Of a DNA stretch of 64,000 nucleotides, positions 24,639 to 36,299 are shown piece after piece. The stretch lies in the NCBI GenBank assembly GCA_031308135.1, contig JAHLJT010009419.1, positions 37,627,221 through 37,691,220 of the forward strand, given 5' to 3'. Positions within the stretch are counted from its first letter, which is position 1. Each line of letters starts with the position of its first letter. Below the pieces are notes generated by a model. That model worked only from the letters and a program-made list of their open reading frames with translations, made no database searches and had not been told where the DNA came from. The translations under genes were made by a program, and so were the position numbers. This DNA is from Acheta domesticus (taxonomy: Eukaryota > Arthropoda > Insecta > Orthoptera > Gryllidae).

Positions 24639-25748
24639 AAACGTTTCCAAAAGAAGCGTGACAGGGAGTGACGTGGAGGTATGGGTTGTCACAGAAGGCG
24701 TGTGGCGGGGCGTGGTGAGGCAGTGTATGATGTGACGTGTAGGGATTGTCAGATGGGCCGTGAGGGGAGGGACGTGGCGGGAGGAGCATGGGGAGGTGTA
24801 ATGAGCCAATGTGTAGTGAGACGAGAAGGGAAATCGCGGTAGGGGCTTGACAAGAAAAGCGTGGCAAGGGGTGATGAAGTAGTATGTAGAGCGGCGGGAA
24901 AGGACTTGGCGGAAGGGGCGTGAGACGATCCGAGAGGTGCAGAGAGGAAGGAACGGGCGAGAACGATTCAGTTGCCCTCGCGTCCTCCCGCCCTCAGCCG
25001 AGAAACCTCGTTAACTTCGCTAATGGCGTCGCCGCCGCCACCACCGCACATGCGCTGCGCTCGGATTATCATAATTTAGTGGTGGATGCATTATAATAAG
25101 AATTGAAAGGAGCTCTGTTCGGGAGCTCGTGCTCGGTCCTGGAATGCGTTTTTAAGCTGTTCGCCGAGAGAAAGCGGCTTTGTGGACGAGCCTTGTCGCG
25201 CGGTGGTGACAAATCATGTCGCCCGGACGGGACGCCAGCGGGCGGCGGAGTTGGGGTAGGGTTGTCGCTGGCGGTCCAGTTTCCTCGCTTCGCGACGTCT
25301 CCTTTACTTACTTCAAGAAGCGCTTCATTTTAAATAGAAGCTGCCATGCGGTGGGCTGCGAAACATTCTCATTTCGAACATATTTAGACATCTAGAACAA
25401 AACACAAAACATTCTTCTACTTTTTAGTAGACTTGAATAAAATTTATCTTTCACAAAATAGGTATTAAATAATAATATTAGTATTCATTTTTGAAATATT
25501 ATTTATAACACAGGTTAATATACAAGGTGAGACACGTAGCTGTAGCACCTCCTGTAATTTTTGAACCGTTTAAGTTATTGCAATGCAATTTTCACGGACG
25601 TGCATAAGAGATTGGGGCTAATTGAAGTATACAATCGTTTCCATTTTATCACTTGCATATTACGAGATATTGAGGTAACCTTGTTTTTTTAATTGAACTA
25701 CACACTTTTAAGTCTATCATGGCGAGCGTAATATATATATATATATTT

Positions 25749-26782
25749 TGACCGTATTGGTCAAAACACAAAGAATAGGCGCTCCACCACATTCAAAAGT
25801 AGCGCGCAGAGTGAGGAACCGCGGCGGAACGGATCGACAGAGTCGTGAACGAGCGCACGGGGTAGTGGGAACTGATCGGTCTGACCGCGCAAAAGCGACA
25901 GTTGGCGGTTGAGCAGCTTGGCGTGAGGACGGTATGCAATGGTGGTTAGAGTGCGATGCTTTGATGTACAAGAAATCCAATGTAATCGGGACAACAGGTA
26001 TTTAAGAAAGAGAAATTGTGATGAACTGTGAAATAAGCGAGTGTAAGGATTGTGGTGAACTTATTTAAGAGAGAATAATTACGGAATTTAATAAAAAAGG
26101 GGAACAGTGCACGGACACGTGGGCGATGCGGGTTAATGATAGTTGGTGCGGCTGTGCTGATGTGTGATTATGCGGTGGAGCTGCTGAGCTGATACGATTA
26201 AAGTCATCGTGTGAAGAAAGAAACCGTGGGAAGGCGACGCCGGTGGATTGGAAACGGGCTGCGGTGACACGTGGGCAGACGGAGCATCGCGGGCATCAAG
26301 GTTATCTCCCGGCCTCAGGCGGAACGGGCAGCAACGCGTCACGTAGAAATCGACGATCGTAACGATCAGATAAGTAATTCTAATTGTGAACAAATAGAAG
26401 GAAAATTAAATGAAACGCCAGTTCAGGATGCTCACTGTGTGGCGTTGAAAGTAATGATGTGCGTAGTAGCATATGAATGGCACGTAGTTTTTCCAAAGGG
26501 TTGGAAGTTGCATAAGCGGGAATGATAATGTAATGGTGGGAAGGTTAGAGAGGTACAGAATGAACCATAGAATTATGATCAAAGCAATGATGCAAGCTAT
26601 GTTGGTAATGTAATGATGTCTTATTGTTCTTTTGTTCTAATAAATTCTGTTTATATGATAGTAGGCCTTTGAATCCAGATACTGTAGATTAAAGTAACCC
26701 CCTTAAAGAACTCCTGTACCCATACATAAAAAAAAATTTTATGATATGTGTAACCGTGAGCCAGCAAAGGTAAGTACGGTCA
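25749..26782 (+). repeat. 5' long terminal repeat
   Basis: A direct repeat of 31241-32282. It starts TGACCGTATTGGTCA and ends GGTAAGTACGGTCA. An AATAAA signal lies at 26639-26644, as expected for the R/U5 region. It is almost the same as the 3' LTR, apart from small length differences. No reading frame in it is meaningful. Confidence 0.87.
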
Positions 26783-26790
26783 CATATTAT

Positions 26791-26801
26791 TGGCGCCCGA
26801 A
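26791..26801 (+). other. Putative tRNA primer-binding site of the LTR element
   Basis: TGGCGCCCGAA begins eight bases after the 5' LTR and starts with TGG, the complement of a tRNA CCA end. The eleven bases match the sequence expected for priming by a lysine tRNA. The match does not clearly continue beyond them, so the tRNA identity is uncertain. Confidence 0.55.
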
Positions 26802-27029
26802 ATTCAGGGACAGGGAAAGATTGATAATTTGTAATGAGATTTGAACAAAATTCAATCCCCATAAGTGCATACTTTAATCAGCAGGTATCTGAATTAGTTG
26901 CATGACTGGAAAAGGCAGAAGAGACAGTGTAAATTTCTTGATAATGTCAGCATTCCAGTTTTAAATATTTCAAAGAGAGTTTAAGTGCATTAAATATATC
27001 AATATTCTCTAACATATTGCAGTGGAATC

Positions 27030-27570
27030 AGTGAAGTGTTGTTTGAAATAATTTAGTTGAAAATCAAAAGAAATGTTGTATGAGCATTAGTTACAATTCA
27101 GAAAATATTTTGATAAGTGTTAAGTGCCAGTTTCTGTATCAAGGTGTTGTTTGAAATAATTCATTTACAATTTAGAAGAGAATTTGATGAATGCTTAGTT
27201 TAATTTCATTTGCCAAAGGTTGTGTGAAATAATTCATTTACAATTTAGAAAAAATTTTGATGAGTATTAAGTGCCAATTTCATATGCCAAGGTGTTGTGT
27301 AAATTAATTCCTTTGCAATCCAGAAAATATCTTGATAAGTATTAAGTGCCAATTTCTGTGTCAAGGTGTTGTTTGAAATAATTCATTTACAATTTAGAAG
27401 AGAATTTGATGAATGCTTAGTTTAATTTCATTTGCCAAAGGTTGTGTGAAATAATTCATTTACAATTTAGAAGAAATTTTGATGAGTATTAAGTGCCAAT
27501 TTCTGTGTCAAGGTGTTGTTTGAAATAATTCATTTACAATTTAGAAAACATTTTGATGACTATTGAGTTT
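27030..27570 (+). repeat. Tandem ~78-bp repeats in the LTR-element leader
   Basis: Roughly seven imperfect copies of a ~78-base unit can be aligned by eye. Each contains TTGAAATAATTCATTTACAA followed by a variant of TTTAGAA, then a TTTGATGA block and a GTGTCAAGGTGTTG-type junction. Units alternate between two subtypes, one with AATTTGATGAATGCTTAG and one with TTTTGATGAGTATTAAG, which suggests duplication of a two-unit block. They lie in the non-coding leader between the primer-binding site and gag. Confidence 0.8.
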
Positions 27571-28739
27571 AAATAACAAATAGATGGGAATTTTAATTAA
27601 TGTGTTTTAAGGTAGTGCAGATATTGGAATGTAGTTTTCTTTTAAGATTGTTACAACGTGGCCAGTAAAAAGGCGCTGAATTCAGTGTAAATACCAGGGT
27701 AATTATTGTAAGGCATTCCTATGTGTATATCATCATACAATACAAGGATAATTTTTATGAAACAAGATCATAATGTATATGTGGCAATGAATAATATGTT
27801 AGGGCATAATTATTGGAAAGTGGTATTACAGTGAGGGTGTACATGAGTGTAATTATCAGGGTATAATTTTGTTGAAGAGTCCTTACAGTGTGTATCTAAA
27901 TAAACACAGTGTGTTAGGGTATGATTTCTGAAGTATTATTACAGTAGGTGTATTCATTGAGTTCAATGAGCAATACATTAGGAACAAAATCCTTCATGTT
28001 AGAATATAAATTTGGGTTTAGGTGCTGCCCAGTGCATTTTGAAGCACTGATTGGACGTGTGTGTAAATGAATATTATGAAGTTATGAGCTATTTTGGAGA
28101 CATAGTAGCATTAATTATTTGATGAACATTACAATTTCAAGTAGTTGCAACTGAATAAGATTTATCGAGATTTTTTATTTAGGTGGATGAAAAAAAAAAT
28201 AAGTTGCATTCAGTAATGTGCAGGAAGACTATCTGAGACTGATTCAATGATAATCTAATGAATATTTTGAATTCAGTTGAATTATGTCAATGTGAATTTT
28301 GTTACAGATGTCAGTGTAATTACATTTAATTATTTTGTGTGTATTTCTAGGTGTTTTGAGCTTGAGTGCATTTTGTTTGTGAATTGTTCCCAGGTGGATG
28401 ACGGAGGTCAATAATTTGTTTGATGTGTGTTTTTTTCTTGTATGTGTTTTTGATGAGTTATGTATAGGATCGTAATATATGCGGCATCACTCACATCTAA
28501 TTCAAAGCAATTCAGATTGTGTTAGGGTCATTTTTGAGAGTAATTAGGATGCCGTTGGTGTGAAGTGAAGTAATTTGTAGTATTCGGTGTATGCCTCTGT
28601 GAGCATCCTGAAGTTGGGCAATAGATTTTGGGTGGAATCAAGCGTGTAGGAGGGCGATTAGTCAGAAATAGGTGTAGTAGGGTGCAATTTGGGGGCATAA
28701 TGGAAAAGCAAACGGCACAATGATGGGAGAGGAAGAGAA

Positions 28740-29457
28740 GCGCGAGGACAGAGATCATTATGATGAGGATGATGGAGGTAAATGGGATGAGGTCGTTACT
28801 AGAAGATTCGGACAGGAGCCAGAATGGAGTTATCGGGGGCGAGTGCGTCGACACCAAATCTGGGAATGGTGAAGAGAAACGGAACAGAGGACTTACTGAG
28901 CATGCTTCATCAAATCATGGCCAGGACAAGAGAAGCTCGAAGAACGGGCACATAGAAGAATGGTTGAGGAGCTAGAGAAGCATGACGAAACGGGCACAAA
29001 GAAGAATGGTCGAGGAGCAAAGAATCAGGAAGAACGAGAGAAGAGAATAACTGAGGAGCTAGAGAAGCAGGAAGAACGGGCCCAAAGGAGAATGGTTGAG
29101 GAGCAAAAGAAAATCATTGAATGAACTGAAGGAACATAAACAAGAGCAAGTGAGACAAATACAAGAACCAATACCAGGTTATAGTGGAGAAGTTCGAGTC
29201 ATGGGAACAAGAATAGACGGGCGAGTTCAAGAGATATGCAGTGAACTTAGTCGAAACATTACCACAAGATGGAAGGACGGATTGAGGCACAGGATAAAGC
29301 CATCGAGTCACTGCATGTGCAAGTGAAGGGAGTATCACAAGGGATGGAACGGAAGATAGAAAACTGCAAGAGGGAGTTGGCAGACACGAAGGTAGAATTG
29401 AAGGAGTCGGTGGCAGCCTGTAGAAAGGAAGTGCAGAAGGACGTTCGGAAATGTTGA
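28740..29457 (+). pseudogene. gag: Frame-disrupted N-terminal part of gag (coiled-coil region)
   Basis: Several short frames together read as a charged helical domain. From 28946 to 29115 there are three to four diverged copies of a ~45-base unit encoding variants of RAQRRMVEELEK. From 29269 to 29457 a 62-residue frame (MEGRIEAQDKAIESL at its start) has coiled-coil-like heptads rich in Glu, Lys and Ala. The frame is broken repeatedly. The last break, at about 29445-29458, shifts the reading by one base into the capsid frame downstream. Given the many small indels between the two LTRs, some breaks may be sequencing errors rather than true mutations. Confidence 0.55.
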
Positions 29458-29473
29458 GGACGACATCGCGGAA

Positions 29474-30262
29474 TTGCAAATAGAAGTTCAAGAATTAAAA
29501 GAGGTTAAGACGGCGCCAAATGTGGGAGGGGGCCCAGTTAATATAGCAATACCATCCTCATTAAAATTTTCGGGCGACGTAAAAGAGAATCCATACTCGT
29601 TCATGAGAGCTGTGGAGCGATACCTAGCGGTTAGTTGTCTCCCTGAGAAGAGTAAGACGCAGGTAATATACCAGATGCTGCAGGATAACGCGAGGACCTG
29701 GGCAGACACCATCACACCATTTCCAAATACTGTAACGGAGTTTAAGCAGATGTTTTTTCGAAGATATTGGAGCGAGGATATCCAGCTAAATTTTAAGATG
29801 GGTCTCATGAACAGTATGTACAAGCCATCAGGTGGGGGCGGAATGAGAGATTACGCGGCTAGGCGCATCATGGATTTCCGATCGTTATCGCCACCCATGA
29901 GCGATCAAGAAATCATGTGCATCCTAATCAGACAATTTCCAACAACTACCCAGAATTTGCTTAGGAGCGCGTGTCATACAGATTTAGAGAAGTTTCAAGA
30001 CGCATTAGGGAGCTTCGATCTGACGTTCGCTAATGCACCGAAAAACAGAAATGAAGTGAATGTAAATGCAATGATGGTGAGGGGCGCTCAAGAGCAAGAG
30101 AGGGAGGAAAGCAAAGCGCTAGAGTTTGGGGTGATCAGAGGGGTGGAGAAAACCAAAGAGGATATGATAGGCAGCAGGAGAGCGAAAGTCGAAGGAACGG
30201 CGAGCGGTCGAGACAACCTAATGGAGGAAATGGAGGAGAAGGTTCACGTGGTAACGAAATGA
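29474..30262 (+). CDS. gag: Gag capsid-like protein of the LTR retrotransposon
   Basis: A 262-codon frame with the layout of a retrotransposon Gag capsid domain. It contains a Pro-rich lead-in, the LKFSGD motif that commonly opens the Ty3-type capsid fold, then W (in RTWADTI), a VTEFKQMFFRRYW block and an RQFP segment typical of the family. The middle holds about 150 residues of predicted helices. The N-terminal coiled coil lies just upstream in another frame, so the true protein is probably longer. Near 30150 the frame may shift again: another frame there reads an Arg/Gln/Asn/Gly-rich tail, a more typical basic Gag C-terminus. No CCHC zinc knuckle was found. The product would form the particle that packages the element's RNA, with enzymes supplied in trans. 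Confidence 0.7.
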   Translation: MQIEVQELKEVKTAPNVGGGPVNIAIPSSLKFSGDVKENPYSFMRAVERYLAVSCLPEKSKTQVIYQMLQDNARTWADTITPFPNTVTEFKQMFFRRYWSEDIQLNFKMGLMNSMYKPSGGGGMRDYAARRIMDFRSLSPPMSDQEIMCILIRQFPTTTQNLLRSACHTDLEKFQDALGSFDLTFANAPKNRNEVNVNAMMVRGAQEQEREESKALEFGVIRGVEKTKEDMIGSRRAKVEGTASGRDNLMEEMEEKVHVVTK

Positions 30263-30530
30263 GACCAAATACCAGCGGACGGGTTACAACCCAAATTTAA
30301 ACGGATGGGGTTCGTGTTGACGGGAGGCCCCAACACGAACAATCGCAGAGTAAGCAACGAGGTTTCCATCAAGTCATTTCAAGTAATCGACTACGAAGAT
30401 GAACACCGGATTAAGAAGAAAAATTGTCAAAGGGTTTGTCGGGAGTGTCCAACCGCAATGAAGTCGTGTCTAAATGAGGAAGCAGACGAGGTGAAGAGAA
30501 GAAAGATCTGAAACTAACTGGAAAGATTCT

Positions 30531-30806
30531 GTGGAAGATGGGTATGATGCGGAGAAGCAGGAGTTGGGCTCTACAGCTGTTATATTCGTGAATTCTGAAC
30601 TGGTGGATGAGGATGAAGGAGAAATTGAAGGTGAAGAGAATGAAGACGAAGGAGGGATTAATGATGGGGGAGGAAATGAAGACGGAGGAGAAACGAAAGA
30701 GGAAGAGAATGAGGATGAAGGAGAAATTGAAGGTGAAGGGAATGAAGATGGAGGTGGGGATGAAGACGGTGATGAAGTTAAACATGAAGGAGAGGTTCAG
30801 GATTGA
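30531..30806 (+). other. Acidic Glu/Gly/Asp-rich reading frame inside the LTR element
   Basis: A 91-codon frame built from imperfect repeats such as EDEGEIEGE and NEDGG, encoded by GA-rich DNA. It sits between gag and the 3' LTR where pol would normally be. Overlapping frames are also open because the DNA is purine-biased, so coding is uncertain. A further open frame follows at 30876-31340 and runs into the 3' LTR; I recognise no domain in it. Confidence 0.35.
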
Positions 30807-31240
30807 AACGATTCACGGCGATGGAGCAGTCAAGAATGAAGAATACAGAAAGAAGGAAGTACGACATCGACGGTTGTGACAGGACATACGAACGTGACGA
30901 CAGTATCAATAGGTCAAATACTTGAAGGCATGAATGAGTATTCCTATTTTTCCATGGGTACTATGGTGCAGCGTTCGGCAGTCAGATACTTCCTAGAGGA
31001 AAGAGAAATCCAGGTCGCGGGTCCAGCGTTGCAGAAGGCGGTGGGAGTGGTCGACGGTGATAATGAAAAATCAGGCTTGGATGGGATGGAAGGTGGGACA
31101 CATGTCGCACAATTGGAAGGAGTGCGAGCATGTACAATTGATTTGGTGCTGGCGACAGATGGTCGAGGAAGAGATCTAAATTGTGGATTAGAAGATTATT
31201 TTCACTGTGTAAAAAAAATCTTGATAACGTGGGGGTTATT

Positions 31241-32281
31241 TGACCGTTTGGTCAAAAACACAAAGAATAGGCGCTCCACCACATTCAAAAGTAGCGCGCA
31301 GAGTGAGGAACCGCGGCGGAACGGATCGACAGAGTCGTGAAACGAGCGCACGGGGTAGTGGGAACTGATCGGTCTGACCGCGCAAAAGCGACAGTTGGGC
31401 GGTTGAGCAGCTTGGCGTGAGGACGGTATGGCAATGGTGGTTAGAGTGCGATGCTTTGATGTACAAGAAATCCAGTGTAATCGGGACAAACAGGTATTTA
31501 AGAAAGAGAAATTGTGATGAAGCTGTGAAATAAGCGAGTGTAAGGATTGTGGTGAAACTTATTTAAGAGAGAATAATTACGGAATTTAATAAAAAAGGGG
31601 AACAGTGCACGGACACGTGGGCGATGCGGTTATGATAGTTGGTGCGGCTGTGCTGATGTGTGATTATGCGGTGGAGCTGCTGAGCCTGATACGATTAAAG
31701 TCATCGTGTGAAGAAAGAAAACCGTGGGAAGGCGACGCCGGTGGATTGGAAACGGGCTGCGGTGACACGTGGGCAGACGGAGCATCGCGGGCATCAAGGT
31801 TATCTCCCGGCCTCAGGCGGAACGGGCAGCAACGCGTCACGTAGAAATCGACGATCGTAACGATCAGATAAGTAATTCTAATTGTGAACAAATAGAAGGA
31901 AAAATTAAATGAAACGCCAGTTCAGGATGCTCACTGTGTGGCGTTGAAAGTAATGATGTGCGTAGTAGCATATGAATGGCACGTAGTTTTTCCAAAGGGT
32001 TGGAAGTTCATAAGCGGGAATGATAATGTATGGTGGGAAGGTTAGAGAGGTACAGAATGAACCATAGAATTATGATCAAAGCAATGATGCAAGCTATGTT
32101 GGTAATGTAATGATGTCTTATTGTTCTTTTGTTCTAATAAATTCTGTTTATATGATAGTAGGGCCTTTGAATCCAGATACTGTAGATTAAAGTACCCCCT
32201 TAAAGAACTCCTGTACCCATACATAAAAAAAAAAATTTTATGATATGGTGTAACCGTGAGCCAGCAAAGGTAAGTACGGTC

Positions 32282-32282
<1 letters not shown>
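31241..32282 (+). repeat. 3' long terminal repeat
   Basis: The downstream partner of 25749-26782, with the same start (TGACCGT) and end (ACGGTCA). It is preceded by a short G-rich run (31230-31235) that could belong to the polypurine tract, which is weak as read. It is followed at once by a long TA-dinucleotide run. Confidence 0.87.
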
Positions 32283-32283
<1 letters not shown>

Positions 32284-32320
<37 letters not shown>

Positions 32321-32381
32321 TATATATTTAATTATATATATAATGTATATGTATATATGTGTTTATATATAGTCACATTAT

Positions 32382-32418
<37 letters not shown>
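32284..32418. repeat. TA-dinucleotide runs, target site of the LTR element
   Basis: Two TA-repeat runs (about 32285-32318 and 32388-32417) separated by TA-rich DNA. The DNA just left of the 5' LTR (25731-25747) is also TA-repeat, so the element inserted into one TA microsatellite. Confidence 0.88.
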
Positions 32419-32420
<2 letters not shown>

Positions 32421-33385
32421 GTACGTTAAATTAGCATTTTTAAAGTATAATTTTAATTTTGGATACTGGTGTTAACGGATATAGTAAGCCCCCGAATGCG
32501 CGTTAACAGGGAGAGCGCTGCGCTACCTTAGGTGGTGGACTGTTACGTTCGAAATATCTGTTAAATAAGGAGAAATTGTTCATTTTCTTACATTTGCAGT
32601 ACAGGAGAAATTGTTCATGTCTTTACTTTTTGGCGTCGACTTTCTTTGGTTATTTGAAGCTATGCGATGTAACTCTAGCCTACACCGCCTGTGATTCTGC
32701 AACTACGTCACCCCACAGTGTAACATCGAGAAAGTCTTGGAGGCATCCGATCCCTACCACTCGTCCAGCGCCCCTTACAGCATTGATTACAATGTTATTG
32801 GCTGTTGGAGGCTCCCTGGCCTCGGGGCGATGGGCCATCGTTTCGCCGTCGCCCCGACCACTCAGCCCCGACCACTCTGCCCCGCCCCGCCCCACCCCAC
32901 CCCGCTCCGCTCTTCTTCTCTCCCCGCCCTTCTCCTCCACTTTAGCCCGCGGTGGTCGCCACCGTGACCGCTGACTCACGATCGAATTCATTACGGCGGG
33001 CGACAAGACGCTCGGGGGAAGACGACAGCTCTCCGGGGCAGAAGAGGATTACACGTGGAGGACACGGGCGGATGGAGGGATCCTCTCTCGAGGCGCCTGT
33101 GGATTGAATTTCAAAACAGGCGGGGGATGTGTTTCATGGAAAGCGATTTATTTACTGAATGTGTGCTGTGAAAAGGGTGGGAGAAACGAATGTAAGTATA
33201 CTTGTCAGTTGGCTGTGAGTCAGGGTCAACGTCTGTCTCACTTCATCAGGAACTTCACCATAAACAGGAACAGTGCTAAGAATATGAGCAAATTGTGCAA
33301 ATTTAAATAAGCTGTGAACAGCAGCAACACAAGTGATATTTCTCCAATTCCTGGATGACCATTCGAGCCTTGTCCACGGTTTATT

Positions 33386-33885
33386 GATTGATTGATTGTT
33401 TGTGATTCCGGCTGCGTCAACTACTTAAGTCATTAGTTCCGTAAGTGTGATGGATTGCTCCGTTAGCGCCGACCTACCGTGAACTAGCGAGGTTTTCCCC
33501 TCAACCAGGTATCTCCCACCAGTGGGGCACCGCCGCAGCCGACACAAGCTCTAAGCTCCCGACTGGCCTCCCGGTATGTGTGGTAGTGTACTGCATGAAA
33601 GTGTAAGTGTGTGTGTGTTAGGAAGAGGATAGGACAAGGAAGAGGAAGGAAAGATTGCGCGCGGTCCATTGCCCGTTTGTTAGGGTACTGCTCCGGCATT
33701 CGCCTGGTGTTGATCGGAGAAACCACGGAAAATTACCGATCAGAACAGCCGGCCGCTAGAATTCTCCTTCAGGCAGCGACTGAATTCGACATAGCTGACA
33801 AGCTAGTGTCGAAAATCCTGCCGCCGTCGGGACTCGAACCTAGGACCTCCCGGTCAGAGGGACTGCAGTAACATCAGTTGAGCCC
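33386..33885 (-). mobile_element. tRNA-derived SINE, family 1, copy 2, with 9-bp TSD
   Basis: In plus-strand order it starts with a GATT-repeat tail (GATTGATTGATTG) and ends near the tRNA-like head, whose box B reads GGTTCGAGTCC on the minus strand. Direct repeats CGGTTTATT lie at 33377-33385 and 33886-33894. The right end lacks most of box A, so the copy is slightly 5'-shortened. Confidence 0.8.
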
Positions 33886-34484
33886 CGGTTTATTTGAGCG
33901 TGTGCATTAGGCCAGGAGTCTGAAGTGGGCTGCCCCTCGGCATGCCTTGACCCAGCGCTTCTCTGCGAGCCAGCTTCGTGGCCCGCCGCTTGTTGAGTCG
34001 CCTCTACGGATTCCGGGGAGTGTAGCGCTCGGGCGCGACCTGTTCTTATCTAGTGGAAGAAGAATGTCACTGAGGAAAGTCAGTGCGGGCAGACTGGCAT
34101 CAATTCTTGCATTCCAGCAGCCTTGCTTTAGACAAGTGCAAGTGCAGCGGATGCGTTGTAGCACACGAGTATCTGGTCGAACGCAAAGAAAGGGGCGAGA
34201 GAAAGCGACTGGTTTGAAGATTTCGCACATTATGTGACTGTGTCATCGCCCACAGAGTGACAATGGCGTGAGTGGAGTAAGTGACGGCAGCAATAGTGTA
34301 AACATCGACGGTTGATAAGAAGAGAAGACGCCAGAAGGCGGCAGTGACGCCAAAGATTATGATAGCACTGAGACGGGCGTTTGTGGAAGGCAAGAGTGCT
34401 GAGGACGATGAGAGAGATTATACTGATGAGTGTAGTGAGTGCCGCAAATGAATGAGTTTGTAGTGTTTTCTGTTACGTGTATTT

Positions 34485-34972
34485 GAAGGATTATTAGTAC
34501 CGTAAGTGTAGTACATGTTATGTTCCAGGGGGGTGGCAATATTCTTCCCCTGTTGGAAGAAGATAAACGGCAAACATGCTAGTCTGCAAGTGTTTTTTCT
34601 CCTACAGGCACTACCCCCAGAGGGATACTCTTCAACCAAGATAATCTCTACGCTCCCGACAGGTCTCTCGTCGTGTGTGATTGTGTAGTCACATCAGGGT
34701 TTGCATGTGTGTAAAGGAGAGGATGGGTTAAGATAGGGTCCTCGGTCTATTCGCTAAGATACAGCATCGGCATTCCGATATTGATCCGAGAAACCACGGG
34801 ACACTACCGATCAATGCAGACGACCGCTAGAATTTACCGTCAGCCAGTGTTCGACCCAGCCATGAAGGTAGTGACAAAAATCCGGTGTCATCGCGACCGG
34901 AACCCCAAGTGCTCCCGATTAACAACCTTGAACAGGTCACGAATGTTGCCACTGAGCCACCGTGGCCGGCGG
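34485..34972 (-). mobile_element. tRNA-derived SINE, family 1, copy 3 (old, diverged)
   Basis: Shares with the other copies the blocks ATTAGTACCGTAAGTGTAGT, CGCTCCCGACAGGTCTCTC, GGCATTCCGATATTGATCCG and AGAAACCACGGGACACTACC. It is more diverged than any other copy. The head is recognisable at the right end (GCCACTGAGCCACCGTGGCC). No clear TSD. Confidence 0.65.
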
Positions 34973-36299
34973 GGGCGAGGCGAGCGTGGAAGCGAAGGCC
35001 GCGCGGGCGAGGCGCACGAGGGCAGTGAGGCGGCGGGGGGGCGGAGAGGGAGGTGAGGGCGGCGAGGACGGCAGGGGCGACGGAAACGGCTGTTCCAGTT
35101 GAAGGGGAGACGCGGCGGCCGAGCTAACGACGCGTGCAACAGCGAGCGCGAGTCTACCTCCGCCTAATTGAAGACATTTTGCACTCGGGGGGGAAACGTG
35201 ACCTTGCGGTGAAAGGGAAAAGTGGTTTTGGTTACGAAATTTATGTGGATGTGTATTTTTATGAAGAAAAACAAAATTTATGTTGAAACAAACAACTGGT
35301 CCAAGAGTACATGAACTGATTTGAACATATTTATTTAAAGTTATTTAGAAAAATTATGTCAATAGGCTTCTTTGTATTAATTACTGGATGGTTCTTTTTA
35401 GAATATATTCCAATGAAATTACGTGATGAGCATTACATTTACGATTAAATGTTTACTTTGTATCATTATTTGTGTTAACTTCAAAGCTGAAACGCGTGAG
35501 ATACTTTTCGAAAAAAAATATTTTCTTTGCATACTCATGCGATTTCGTGCGGTTTTTTTGTTCTTGATTCCAGCGCTTCAGGTTAAGGAGATGGTTACAA
35601 TGTCCAATACATCGTGGGTGAGGTAAACGTGGGTGAGGTAAATGAAGTATTAAGTGATTTGGGAAACACATGAGAAGTAATAATATTGAAGGGAAAAGAC
35701 CGAATGAATGATGAACGGCAAAGCCACCGAAGAAGAAATATTCAGTGGGGATTAATGGAAAGGAGAATGCTTCGTCGGAAAAAATAAATTTATTGTCCGC
35801 TCTTATTTGAGCAGTACGTTCTCTCCCATCTTATGTTTTTCTTGATTCATCTGGCTATAATTATAGTAAGCATTAAATTACAGCTTTACAAAATCTCTTC
35901 TTCTGTCCTAATGCTTAGTTGTCCTGCCCGCATAGTAAACCGAGAACTTAAGGATGACGTGTGGTAACGTTTTGATATTTTAATATCGCATATAACTTGG
36001 AATTTGCAAACATCATGGTTTTACGTTCAATTGTAGACATTGACTTCATATTCACTGGAATTAATTATTTCTTAAAATTTAATACACATCCATCTTGGCA
36101 TTTGAATCAATGGTACGGTCTTCAATTGTTGAATTGCACTACAAGGCCTCGGATTTCCTAAGGAAACGAGATCAATATGGTTGCTACTATTAGCCAGGGC
36201 TTCTTAGTACAAGACTACTGCCTTTACCGCAATCGTAACAAGTGAAGAAAATACCAAGAGCCATTCCTCGTTGCAGACCCTCTCTCACTGATGGCTCTA

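Larger units (their letters stand above)
25749..32282 (+). mobile_element. Complete LTR retrotransposon, Gag-only (non-autonomous)
   Basis: Two ~1.04-kb direct repeats enclose a ~4.5-kb internal region. Each LTR begins TGACCGT and ends ACGGTCA, a matched inverted terminal repeat with the canonical TG...CA ends. A primer-binding-site-like TGGCGCCCGAA follows the 5' LTR. The internal region has a long AT-rich leader with tandem repeats, a Gag-like reading frame, an acidic low-complexity region, and then the 3' LTR. I see no protease, reverse transcriptase, RNase H or integrase frame in any of the six frames, and the internal region is too short for a normal Ty3-type pol. The element therefore depends on enzymes from another source, comparable in layout to gag-only elements described in plants. 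It is inserted in a TA-dinucleotide run. Confidence 0.85.

Noticed and set aside
23916..24867. Long frames of ~300 codons rich in Pro/His/Thr or Gly/Val/Arg
   Set aside because: They come from the 14-bp minisatellite, which opens every frame.
25529..25730. AAGGTGAGACACGTAGCTGT, which resembles the end of a dispersed element
   Set aside because: Only one copy seen in the window and no TIR or TSD found; not enough to call.
25749..32282. A retrovirus with env
   Set aside because: No pol and no envelope-like frame with signal peptide and membrane segment; the element is an LTR retrotransposon.
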